Source of the DNA: Winogradskyella vincentii
GTDB taxonomy: Bacteria > Bacteroidota > Bacteroidia > Flavobacteriales > Flavobacteriaceae
DNA: 64,000 nt
Assembly: GCF_020166345.1 (NCBI RefSeq)
Contig: NZ_JAIUJS010000002.1
Coordinates: forward strand, 124,001-188,000
Direction of reading: 5' to 3'
The stretch's first letter is position 1. Each line of letters begins with the position of its first letter. The notes below the pieces were generated by a model. It saw only the letters and a list, made by a program, of their open reading frames with translations, was not told the DNA's origin and did not search any database. The position numbers and the translations under genes are program-made. Shown here one piece after another: positions 56,309 through 64,000 of this stretch.

Positions 56309-57655
56309 TTAATATGCTTTTTCTTCTCCTTCAAGAACGTTTAATACTGTTCTTATGATAATTTTTAGATCTAGAGCCCAAGACCAATTTTCAACATAAA
56401 ATATGTCATACTTAATTCGATTTTGCATATCCATATCTGTTTCGATATTGCCTCTATACCCACTAACTTGCGCTAATCCTGTAATTCCTGGTTTAATGGT
56501 ATGCCTTACCATAAACTTATTTATCTTGTTTTTATAATCATTCGTATGACTTAATAACATTGGTCTTGGTCCAACAACAGACATACTACCGAATAATACA
56601 TTAAAAAATTGTGGAAGCTCATCAATACTCGTCCTTCTAATAAATTTTCCAACTTTTGTAACCCTCATATCATTCTTAGAGGCCTGCTTTGTGTCAGATT
56701 CTTTATTTGCCATCATAGACCGGAATTTATAACAAGCGAATAAATTAAAATCTGCCCCATGTCTCAATTGCTTGAAAAAAATTGGCCCTTTAGACTCCAG
56801 TCTAATTATAATTGCTAAAATTGGGGTAAACCATGAAAGTAAAAATATGATAACGAACAAAGAAAATATAACATCAAACAACCTCTTGGCATATCTATTT
56901 ATATTCGATTTTAAAGGGATTTCACTTAATGAAAGAATTGGTATTATATCATAATTCTCAAACCTTAGCTTTTTAGAAAAAATATATTTATCGTCAGGTA
57001 TGAACTTAAGTGTTTTTAGGTTGTTGTCAGCAAAGTAAATAAGCTTAGAAACTTGTTCGTTTGTTAGTTCTTTTATAGAGCAATATATTTCGTCAATATA
57101 GTTTTGTTCAATAAATGTAATGCTTTCAGAAATACCTCCTAATTTATCAGAATCATTTTTATCTGTAAAAAACCCAATAAACTTGTAGCCATAGCTAGGC
57201 TCATTATTAAAGAGGTCTTTTAATCTTTCTGTAGATTTGTTTTTTCCTAATATAACAACCCTATTAAACTCACCTCCTGTCACAATCCTGTATTTTCTGA
57301 AGAAATGGTGAAGAATTGTTCTCCACAAATTAAACAAGAATAGTATTGCAATGTAGAATAAGAAAATTTGCTGAAAACTAACTTTTGAATCAGTTACATA
57401 ATAAAATGCGAAAATTAGCAGAACAAATACTGAAATCTGTTTTGATAACAGGAATAAGATATTGATAATTTTGCTGAACCTGTAAACTTGGGAATAAGAA
57501 AAGAAAAAAAACAAAAACACCCAGAACGAACCAAAAAACAACAGGTCTAACCAATTTTTAGTTAAAAAAACATAAGATAATACTAGGATTACTATTAAAT
57601 CTAGGATAAACAACGCTGGTCTTATCCATCTAGAATAGCGCTTGTTATAAATCAT
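56309..57655 (-). CDS. Polyprenyl glycosylphosphotransferase, WcaJ/WbaP-like (copy 2)
   Basis: This 448-residue protein has the same layout as the next gene downstream: N-terminal helices, a middle domain (RVVILGKNKSTERLKDLF) and the transferase domain with KRLFDVIFSL, YKFRSM, RTSIDELPQFFNVLFGSMSVVGPRP and GLAQVSGYRG. The two genes are tandem paralogs. Both ends read DLKIIIQT/RT(I/V)LN(I/V) and finish EKAY. Two initiating enzymes may act on different sugars or be redundant. Confidence 0.93.
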   Translation of the reverse strand: MIYNKRYSRWIRPALFILDLIVILVLSYVFLTKNWLDLLFFGSFWVFLFFFFSYSQVYRFSKIINILFLLSKQISVFVLLIFAFYYVTDSKVSFQQIFLFYIAILFLFNLWRTILHHFFRKYRIVTGGEFNRVVILGKNKSTERLKDLFNNEPSYGYKFIGFFTDKNDSDKLGGISESITFIEQNYIDEIYCSIKELTNEQVSKLIYFADNNLKTLKFIPDDKYIFSKKLRFENYDIIPILSLSEIPLKSNINRYAKRLFDVIFSLFVIIFLLSWFTPILAIIIRLESKGPIFFKQLRHGADFNLFACYKFRSMMANKESDTKQASKNDMRVTKVGKFIRRTSIDELPQFFNVLFGSMSVVGPRPMLLSHTNDYKNKINKFMVRHTIKPGITGLAQVSGYRGNIETDMDMQNRIKYDIFYVENWSWALDLKIIIRTVLNVLEGEEKAY

Positions 57656-57746
57656 TCTTTTATTCTAATTTTAGAATGCGTAAAGATAGTTTAATATATT
57701 AAAAAACTTATACAGAAACAGTCATATAACAGTCAATTTGATATTA

Positions 57747-58877
57747 TTATGCTAACTGATGATATATGCCTTCCAAATTTGTGATATTTTTATTTAAATT
57801 GAAGCTGTCATTGAACAATTGATATGAGTTTTTTTCAAAGGTTGTTCTGTTTTCCTTGGACTCGTATAGAGAAATGATTTTTTCAGCAAAATTCACATGA
57901 TCATTTTCATTAACTAAATATCCGTTATAGTTTTCTATAACTAAATCTTTATTGCCGTCACAATTTGTTGCAATAATTGCTTTAGAAAGTGACAAAGCTT
58001 CAATTATTGCATATGGTAAACCTTCGTACCTCGCTGTAGAAAGGTAAAATTTCGCCTTTGATACGATGTGGAAAATTCGTTCACGTTCAGTCCAATTAAT
58101 CAATGTTGTGTTTTTTTCTAGTCCATATTTTTTAATTAACGCTTTAACATTTTCAGTATTTGGACTAACCACCCCAATCCCCATAATTACCAAGTGAATA
58201 TTGGGTATTTGATCTCTTACAAGTTTCAATGACTCAATCATCATTTCTATATTCTTTTGATAAGAGGGGCGTCCTACGGTACAAATAAAGTTATCTGGAA
58301 GGTTATAACTCGATAAATTTTTAAACTCTGGGTTTAACTTTATTGGCTCAATGCAATTGTTAAAAAGTAAGGTTTTGTCTTTTGTGTACTTTATTTCTTT
58401 AACCCCTCTTTCTAATTCAGATTCTGAAGATGCCAACAAGTATGAATTTTTACCCTTCACTAACCTTTCTATTAATACAAATATTTTACGCTTAAATGGA
58501 GATTCTGCACTTAAAAATGAATAGGCCTGAGGTGTGTGAAGAATTGGGATTGACCTAAAGAAAAAACCTAGTACATTACCAATGACACCTCCTTTGGCAC
58601 TATGTGCGTGGATTATACTTGGCTTTTCTGCTTTAATGATTTTTTTGGCTTTAAATATAGATTTAAGATCTTTTATAAAGCTAATTTCTCTTTCAATAGG
58701 AAGAAAGTATTCTTTTACTTTATTATTGTCCCTGTCGTAAAAATCCGTATTGTCCTTTCTTCCGTGTATTACGATATTTTCAAACTTTGACGGGTCAATA
58801 TTGTTTATAATCATTCTTAGTGATGTATCTACACCACCGACTGAATGAAGTATATGGATTATTTTTATTCTACTCAT
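57747..58877 (-). CDS. Glycosyltransferase family 4
   Basis: This 376-residue GT-B enzyme starts KIIHILHSVGGVDTSLRMIINN and has HAHSAKGGVIG, VGRPSYQKNIEMMIESLKLV and the C-terminal EGLPYAIIEALSLSKAIIATNCDGNKDLV (E-x7-E motif). It likely builds the repeat unit on the cytoplasmic side. It overlaps the Wzy-like gene by eight bases. Confidence 0.92.
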   Translation of the reverse strand: MSRIKIIHILHSVGGVDTSLRMIINNIDPSKFENIVIHGRKDNTDFYDRDNNKVKEYFLPIEREISFIKDLKSIFKAKKIIKAEKPSIIHAHSAKGGVIGNVLGFFFRSIPILHTPQAYSFLSAESPFKRKIFVLIERLVKGKNSYLLASSESELERGVKEIKYTKDKTLLFNNCIEPIKLNPEFKNLSSYNLPDNFICTVGRPSYQKNIEMMIESLKLVRDQIPNIHLVIMGIGVVSPNTENVKALIKKYGLEKNTTLINWTERERIFHIVSKAKFYLSTARYEGLPYAIIEALSLSKAIIATNCDGNKDLVIENYNGYLVNENDHVNFAEKIISLYESKENRTTFEKNSYQLFNDSFNLNKNITNLEGIYHQLA

Positions 58878-60069
58878 TTATCTTTTCAATTTCTCGATTA
58901 TGAAGTCCTAAAACGACTATAATTAATCCGGTCAAATATACACCGATTTGCCTGTGAAATACATTTTCTATTAGCATATAAAAAACTAATACCAACAAAA
59001 CGCTTAATAAATCAGAATCCTTTTTATTTTGTTTGAACAATAAAAAAATGAGGCCCAGAAAAAGGGATAAACCAATTATTCCCTTACTTAGAAATAAATC
59101 TAAATATTGGTTATGTGAATTAAAACGTCTATTTAAAAAGTAATCTAGTTTCTTTTTTTTATTAATGTAGTTATTATAGCAGTTATTCAAGGATTGTTGT
59201 GTTTGAAGAAATCCATTCCCAATTAAAAACTTGTTTTCAGCCGAAACAGCAATTTCATAACCACAACTCCAGATTACAAATCTGGGTTCCCATGCTTTTA
59301 TCTTTTCAAATAAATTCACCTCATTACTGTTGTACAAGAATCTTTTATAAAAGTTTTGATTTAAAACAAGGAAAACCGTTAATACTACAATTCCAAAACC
59401 TGTGAGCATTAAAGCTTTTTTTCTACTAGTAAAACTGAAAATCTTAATAAAACAAATTATTAAGCTTAATAGCATCGCCATTCTTGAAACAACGAGAAAA
59501 ATCATAAATAAACTAAAAATCACGTTAGCTATCATGGCTTTTTTTAGCCTATTGTTCAATGCCATTAGTTTAAATGAAAAAGCAATGCCTAAACAATTTA
59601 AAATACCCGAATATAATCTTTCAACAAATAGGATGTCGTTAATTTCATTACCTGTCGCTATTTCAAATGTGCCGCTTTGCAATATATGCATACCAAGCCC
59701 CAGCAAGGATATTAGATTGCCAAGAATTATTGACAGCACAAAAGCTATCATCATTCCTTCTTTTTGTTTTATTGGTATAGAAAGAATTAAAATTGGGAAA
59801 ATTAATAATAGTTTCTTTATAACATAGATATCATTTGAAAAACTAGAAGACATAAATGATGTAAGGCCAATGACAATTACAAATAAAAATGTATACAGAT
59901 ATATATTATTGTTTCGAATTTTGAAAATCAACTTTTTTTCTGCAAATGGTAATAAAATAGTTAGCGCAATTAATAACAGATTTGGAACAGCCCTTACATC
60001 ATCCTCATAAGGAATGACAAATACAAGAGCGTAGAAAAGAAATTGGTATATTTTGTTTAAAGAATTCAA
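58870..60069 (-). CDS. Wzy/O-antigen ligase-like membrane protein (copy 1)
   Basis: This polytopic protein has about ten to twelve membrane helices and the large loop (NRRFNSHNQYLDLFLSKGIIGLSLFLGLIF) of the Wzy_C family. It polymerises or ligates glycan at the periplasmic face. I chose TTG at 60069 as the start (399 residues): its TTGA overlaps the stop codon of the preceding glycosyltransferase, the usual form of coupling. A longer ATG reading at 60162 would overlap that gene by 97 bases, and its extra residues look non-functional. Confidence 0.82.
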   Translation of the reverse strand: MNSLNKIYQFLFYALVFVIPYEDDVRAVPNLLLIALTILLPFAEKKLIFKIRNNNIYLYTFLFVIVIGLTSFMSSSFSNDIYVIKKLLLIFPILILSIPIKQKEGMMIAFVLSIILGNLISLLGLGMHILQSGTFEIATGNEINDILFVERLYSGILNCLGIAFSFKLMALNNRLKKAMIANVIFSLFMIFLVVSRMAMLLSLIICFIKIFSFTSRKKALMLTGFGIVVLTVFLVLNQNFYKRFLYNSNEVNLFEKIKAWEPRFVIWSCGYEIAVSAENKFLIGNGFLQTQQSLNNCYNNYINKKKKLDYFLNRRFNSHNQYLDLFLSKGIIGLSLFLGLIFLLFKQNKKDSDLLSVLLVLVFYMLIENVFHRQIGVYLTGLIIVVLGLHNREIEKINE

Positions 60070-60875
60070 TTCTTTGAAAATAGTTTTTTCAGTTTTGTTG
60101 TAAATTTTCTTGATACAAATAATAAGCTTACATTTCTCAGTAAACCATAAACAGGGTACCATCCAAAATAAAAATTGTCTAAAATTATTCTTATTCTGCT
60201 TTTTACTTGAATTTTCCTTTTAGAAGATGATATTGAGTCTTCGTCAATCACATAATCAAGAAGAAATTCGGGGTAGTTTTCTGATTTAAATTTGTTAATA
60301 ACTTTAAAAAAGAATGCATAATCTTCAGCAGCCTCAAACCGTGTTGGATAATAACCTATTTCTTGCATAAGTTGAGATCTAAAAACAACTGTGGGATGCA
60401 CAAACATGCTATTTAGATACATTTTCTTTTTTATTTCTTTATAGGTTTGTGGGTGTTTTAAATGATATAGATGTTTGCCTTTTGTATCAATTATATTAAC
60501 CCAAGTGCCCAACAAGTACAAATTAGGGTCTTCATTCATTAATTGAAGCTGTTTTTTGAATTTGTCTTTCTTACAAATATCACCACAATCCAATCTCCCA
60601 ATATAAGCGTAATTGTGTTTCTCTATCTCCTTCAGACCAAAATTAAGAGCTCGTTCAATCCCAACATTGGAATCAAGATCTAAAAACCTTATCTCTCCAC
60701 ACCTATAACAATCTATAATTTCTTCCTTATTAAATTGTGATTTTGTGCTTCCGTCGTCTACAATTAAAATATCAACTTTTTCTTCACTTTCATTAATAGA
60801 TGATAGAGACGCCTTTAATCCCTCGGGATTATTATAATGCGGTATGAGAACAATTATACTAGCTTGTTTTTTCAA
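60066..60875 (-). CDS. Glycosyltransferase family 2
   Basis: This 269-residue GT-A enzyme starts ASIIVLIPHYNNPEGLKASLSSINES and has ILIVDDGST and YIGRLDCGDIC, a DxD variant. The C-terminus carries a membrane-associating amphipathic tail. It overlaps the next upstream gene by 17 bases and is coupled to the following Wzy-like gene. Confidence 0.9.
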   Translation of the reverse strand: MKKQASIIVLIPHYNNPEGLKASLSSINESEEKVDILIVDDGSTKSQFNKEEIIDCYRCGEIRFLDLDSNVGIERALNFGLKEIEKHNYAYIGRLDCGDICKKDKFKKQLQLMNEDPNLYLLGTWVNIIDTKGKHLYHLKHPQTYKEIKKKMYLNSMFVHPTVVFRSQLMQEIGYYPTRFEAAEDYAFFFKVINKFKSENYPEFLLDYVIDEDSISSSKRKIQVKSRIRIILDNFYFGWYPVYGLLRNVSLLFVSRKFTTKLKKLFSKN

Positions 60876-62259
60876 TATTTATTTGTTTCTGCTTTTGATA
60901 AGCAATTAATAGCGCAAGGCATAGCCAAAACCCATAAATTCTAAAGGTATCCATCTTAAGCCAATTAAATATATAACCTGCCATAGATATGGTAATTATA
61001 AATCCTAGAACCCTGAAATCGCCCTTTCTCACAAACGTCATATTATAACAACACAATAGTATGCTTACAAGAAATAGTACAAATATGCCCAATCCTATTA
61101 TTCCTGTCTCTGAAAGCAATCTTAAATACATATTGTAGCCTGGCGGGAAACTTGGTTCATCTTCATTGAGATATCTCCAGCTAAACTCCCAATTGTTTTC
61201 AGTTGCCCAATCTGGGTATTTCTCCTTTGATTCAAAAGCCTGTAAACCAAAACCAACTCCCCTAATGGGGTTTTCTTTAAAAACCTCAAATAATGCATAT
61301 TGAATCCCAAATCTAGTTTTATTTGAGTTTGCGTGAACATTGTCTTCTAATTCAAAAGAGTTTAATTCATCATAAACATACTCAGTTGCTGTACTGCCGA
61401 AAAAAACCACGACAAAGGCAAATGAAAAAGCTGTAGTTAAGAATATATTTACAAATAATCGATTGAATTTTCTGTCCTTTAAAATATAAAGAATGAAAAT
61501 AAAGATTTGAACAATAATTATAAAAAACCCAGCTCTAGAACCAGATAAAAATGAAAACAAAACAACCAATAAAGCTGGAACAAACCGTTTAATTCCTTTG
61601 TCAGTAATAATATAGCTAAACATCCAACCACTGGCTGTTATTAAATATGTTGCAAGTGCAGGGGGTTCAAAAGTAACAGACGATATTCTATAAGTTCTCT
61701 GGTCTATGAGTACATCCGTAAATGGTAGATAATTAAATAAATAAAGTGTTTCTCTTAATGAATCTACTTTAAATTCAACTATCAAATATTCAATACTCCC
61801 ATATATGACCACAATCATTAAGGAATATAAAATCACTTTGCGAATTCTAAAAACAATTTTAAGTAAAGATTTGTGATTCAGTGCATTATAAAAGGTGAGG
61901 AATAGAATTATTGATGATATGATGAGCGCCATATACTGCCTTAAAAACCTCACAACACCTGATGTTTTCTTAAAATAATAAGAAAACATATCAAAGGAGT
62001 TAAGCACCACGGTAAGGAGTGCCCATAAAAGAAATATTATTAATAATTGAAATAAACTGTTTTTATACGGAACCTTTAACCTTCCTGAAAGCAATATAAA
62101 GAGAAAGGCCACAAGAAAAAACAGTACACAAGAATCCCTGTCAAATTCACCTAGCAATCCCAGACCCCTAAAAGAATTAAAGGGCAGAAAAAAAACGCCC
62201 AATAAAACTAACGAGAGGATAAAATTTTCAATGTTATATCTTTTGGTTAAGGAATTCAT
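60859..62259 (-). CDS. Wzy/O-antigen ligase-like membrane protein (copy 2)
   Basis: This 466-residue protein has about eleven membrane helices, SGSRAGFFIIIVQIFIF and a periplasmic loop with NPIRGVGFGLQAFESKEKYPDWATENNWEFSWRYLNED, then LLSETGIIGLGIFVLFL. These fit the Wzy/ligase family. With copy 1 it implies one polymerase and one ligase, or two polymerases for different glycans. It sits six bases after the first sulfotransferase. Confidence 0.88.
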   Translation of the reverse strand: MNSLTKRYNIENFILSLVLLGVFFLPFNSFRGLGLLGEFDRDSCVLFFLVAFLFILLSGRLKVPYKNSLFQLLIIFLLWALLTVVLNSFDMFSYYFKKTSGVVRFLRQYMALIISSIILFLTFYNALNHKSLLKIVFRIRKVILYSLMIVVIYGSIEYLIVEFKVDSLRETLYLFNYLPFTDVLIDQRTYRISSVTFEPPALATYLITASGWMFSYIITDKGIKRFVPALLVVLFSFLSGSRAGFFIIIVQIFIFILYILKDRKFNRLFVNIFLTTAFSFAFVVVFFGSTATEYVYDELNSFELEDNVHANSNKTRFGIQYALFEVFKENPIRGVGFGLQAFESKEKYPDWATENNWEFSWRYLNEDEPSFPPGYNMYLRLLSETGIIGLGIFVLFLVSILLCCYNMTFVRKGDFRVLGFIITISMAGYIFNWLKMDTFRIYGFWLCLALLIAYQKQKQINIEKTS

Positions 62260-62265
62260 TAATAT

Positions 62266-63174
62266 TTAATATTTCCATTGTTCAAGATTAATACCCAAGT
62301 ATTTTTCTAATTGTTCAATGTCCTTCTTAAAGTTCAAATATAGCTTGTTTTGTACTCGTCTGTCAATTTGTATTTTTTGTAGATTCGATTCCTGTACTTT
62401 GCCTTTGGCTTTTAATGCAAGCTTTTCACCTAGTATTTTTTTTAAAATAGACTTTAACCAGGATTTTCTAGTCAAAAATTTATTTATCAATTTGTTTTTT
62501 GGTCTTCCAGATTTATTAAATCTGTCCATACTAAAATCATGTGCATGTTCTACCTTCAAAAATGATAGAACCTCATTAACTGATTCTTTACTGTTTTTAA
62601 CGAAGTCTTCAAATATTAATATCTTAACTTCAGAAAACGCCTCCTTAAATGCCTTTACTGGTTCATAATATAGACCTCCTTTAACATAACCCCAGATACA
62701 TTCATAACCATTGTTTAACCGTTCTTCTTCTTTTAAAAGCCCGTCTTCAAAGGATAGGGTTTCACGTTCTTCTCTAATTAAATGAGAATATGCTGAGATT
62801 GCCCTTTTTACCGGATCCCTTAGCATGATAACTATTCTTGGATCTCCAAACTCATCCTTTATTCTATTTATAGTATGTTCATAATAATAAATAGTATCGG
62901 TACTGGCCTCTCCAATTGCTATAAATTCTTCAGCTTCCTTAAATAATTGACGATACGATTCAGCTGTTTTCACAGCAATTTTTTTGGGTCTAAAGTCACC
63001 CGGGCCTTTATAACCCTGTTCTGATAGAATATCATATGTTAAGTATCTCGGTTCTTTGTTTTTGCTTATAAAAATTTTTGGATTCTCATCAAGATACTTA
63101 ACCAAAGAAGTTGTACCACATTTTGCTACACCAACAATTAAGAAATTAGGAAGGTTGCTCTTGTTCGAAATCAT
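62266..63174 (-). CDS. Sulfotransferase (PAPS-dependent)
   Basis: This protein has the 5'-phosphosulfate loop FLIVGVAKCGTTSL (about residues 11-24) and the 3'-phosphate motif RDPVKRAISAYSH, then a C-terminal helical part. It would move sulfate from PAPS to a sugar hydroxyl. I chose ATG at 63174 (302 residues), four bases after the upstream stop; the 63213 reading overlaps that gene by 35 bases. It is the tandem partner of the next gene and implies sulfated polysaccharide. Confidence 0.9.
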   Translation of the reverse strand: MISNKSNLPNFLIVGVAKCGTTSLVKYLDENPKIFISKNKEPRYLTYDILSEQGYKGPGDFRPKKIAVKTAESYRQLFKEAEEFIAIGEASTDTIYYYEHTINRIKDEFGDPRIVIMLRDPVKRAISAYSHLIREERETLSFEDGLLKEEERLNNGYECIWGYVKGGLYYEPVKAFKEAFSEVKILIFEDFVKNSKESVNEVLSFLKVEHAHDFSMDRFNKSGRPKNKLINKFLTRKSWLKSILKKILGEKLALKAKGKVQESNLQKIQIDRRVQNKLYLNFKKDIEQLEKYLGINLEQWKY

Positions 63175-63178
63175 TGAA

Positions 63179-64000
63179 TTAATTTTTTTGAAATTTAGGG
63201 TTCCAGTCGTCAATATTAATCTGAAATTCCTGGTTAAGCTTTATTACTTGCTCTTTTAAAAGATCTACCAAATAGTCTTCTGAATCTTTATCAATAGACG
63301 GAGTGGGTTTTTTATATTTACTAATCATTTTTTGTTTAATGTGCTTCATCCATGGCGTTATGGGCACGACTTTTTTTATAAAACTTCGTAAACTACTTTG
63401 TTTAAAGAAAAACCTTGTGATCAGATTTTCTTCAAAAACCCCACCCGGGTTATATCTTTTTTCAAGATTACCTGGCAAATAATTTGAATCAACTTCAAGA
63501 AATTCATAAACACTTTTAAGTACATCTGTCGCTTTTTTATTTAAATCTTCTGTTTTTACTATTAAGACGTCCTTAAATTCATTATTGAAAGCCTTAATTT
63601 TATCATAATACATAGAATTAAAAGAGTAATACCAAAAGTCAGAATACTTGAGTTTCTTTCTTTGATCCTCCTGTTTTAAGGCTTCATAAAAACTCTGTTT
63701 TTCACGCGATTCTCTAACCAAATGAAGGTAGTTTGAAAACGCTCTCTTTATCGGGTCACGAACAATAATGATAATCTTTACTTCATCACCTAGTTTTTCT
63801 TTAATTTTATCAATACATTCCGGATAATTAATATACGAAGGTGAAACCTCTCCGATTACCCTTTCGTTTTTCACATTCTTAAACTTCTTTTGGTATTCAG
63901 AAAAACTACTAATGTTAAATTGATTCACCTTATTATCCTGTGGCCCCTCATTTAATTGCGATAATTTTTCATTTGTAAAATAATGCAATTCCTTCTGGGT
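63179..64000 (-). CDS. Sulfotransferase (PAPS-dependent), N-terminus beyond window
   Basis: This ORF is open to the window edge. The visible part begins TQKELHYF, matching the KExxYF region of the neighbouring sulfotransferase, and contains VRDPIKRAFSNYLH (3'-phosphate site). The PAPS 5'-loop is beyond the edge. The TTG codon at 63988 codes for Leu within the protein and is not a start. It is a paralog of the downstream gene and completes a two-gene sulfotransferase set. Confidence 0.88.
   Translation of the reverse strand, partial: TQKELHYFTNEKLSQLNEGPQDNKVNQFNISSFSEYQKKFKNVKNERVIGEVSPSYINYPECIDKIKEKLGDEVKIIIIVRDPIKRAFSNYLHLVRESREKQSFYEALKQEDQRKKLKYSDFWYYSFNSMYYDKIKAFNNEFKDVLIVKTEDLNKKATDVLKSVYEFLEVDSNYLPGNLEKRYNPGGVFEENLITRFFFKQSSLRSFIKKVVPITPWMKHIKQKMISKYKKPTPSIDKDSEDYLVDLLKEQVIKLNQEFQINIDDWNPKFQKN

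Noticed and set aside
63986-63988. TTG at 63988 as the start of the last sulfotransferase
   Set aside because: The frame stays open to the window edge and the codon is Leu in a conserved KELHYF stretch; the PAPS loop must be upstream.

Overview
The window is about 64 kb of low-GC chromosome from a member of the Bacteroidota, almost certainly a marine or environmental Flavobacteriaceae. The basis is: T9SS substrates with C-terminal sorting domains, gliding/T9SS genes (gldH, sprE), the split ATP synthase operon (a-c-b-delta-alpha-gamma without beta and epsilon), many small flavobacterial DUF families, and promoters of the Bacteroidota type (TTG-N19-TAnnTTTG). I do not assign a genus. I see no tRNA, rRNA, CRISPR, IS element or prophage.

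Layout. 1-8.7 kb: two large secreted, modular metallopeptidases on the minus strand, an M12B-like (reprolysin) protein cut by the left edge and an M14 carboxypeptidase, which share an FN3-GEVED module. 8.9-16.5 kb: a fused two-domain oligopeptide ABC ATPase, the 3-oxoacid CoA-transferase pair scoAB, and the ricT-gldH-PBP1A operon. 16.7-19.2 kb: a secreted M23 peptidase and trhO. 19.2-23.3 kb: recA, followed by a lipoprotein / ECF sigma factor / trans-envelope barrel operon. 23.3-28.3 kb: plsC, trpS, a 55-residue membrane protein, dprA, an HU-like/SPOR protein, an acyl-CoA thioesterase and a small lipoprotein. 28.3-34.7 kb: a minus-strand cell-envelope operon (flippase, dut, sugar nucleotidyltransferase, TPR protein, DUF4292 lipoprotein, EnvC-like factor). 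35.5-44.3 kb: ATP synthase genes, preceded by an AtpI-position protein, AtpZ, a bactofilin and sprE. 44.5-52.7 kb: an ABC exporter pair, a flavin/2Fe-2S reductase, a GT9 glycosyltransferase, DUF4254, upp, DUF6427, DUF6341 and purD. 52.8-64 kb: a surface-polysaccharide cluster with an adenylate-forming enzyme, glycosyltransferases, two tandem polyprenyl-phosphate sugar transferases, two Wzy/ligase-like polytopic proteins and two tandem sulfotransferases, the last cut by the right edge.

The most interesting signal is around recA. Two near-identical promoter-like elements (GACGCAACC, 15-base spacer after GCAACC, then CATCTACT) lie on either side of recA and point outward. One sits just upstream of the lipoprotein-ECF-sigma-barrel operon, as expected for an autoregulated ECF sigma factor. 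The other sits on the minus strand in the gap before recA and heads an approximately 220-base transcription unit that contains no convincing gene and ends in a good intrinsic terminator. This reads as an ECF-sigma-controlled small RNA (or a very small ORF) together with an envelope-spanning regulator. I infer this from sequence alone; it needs expression data.
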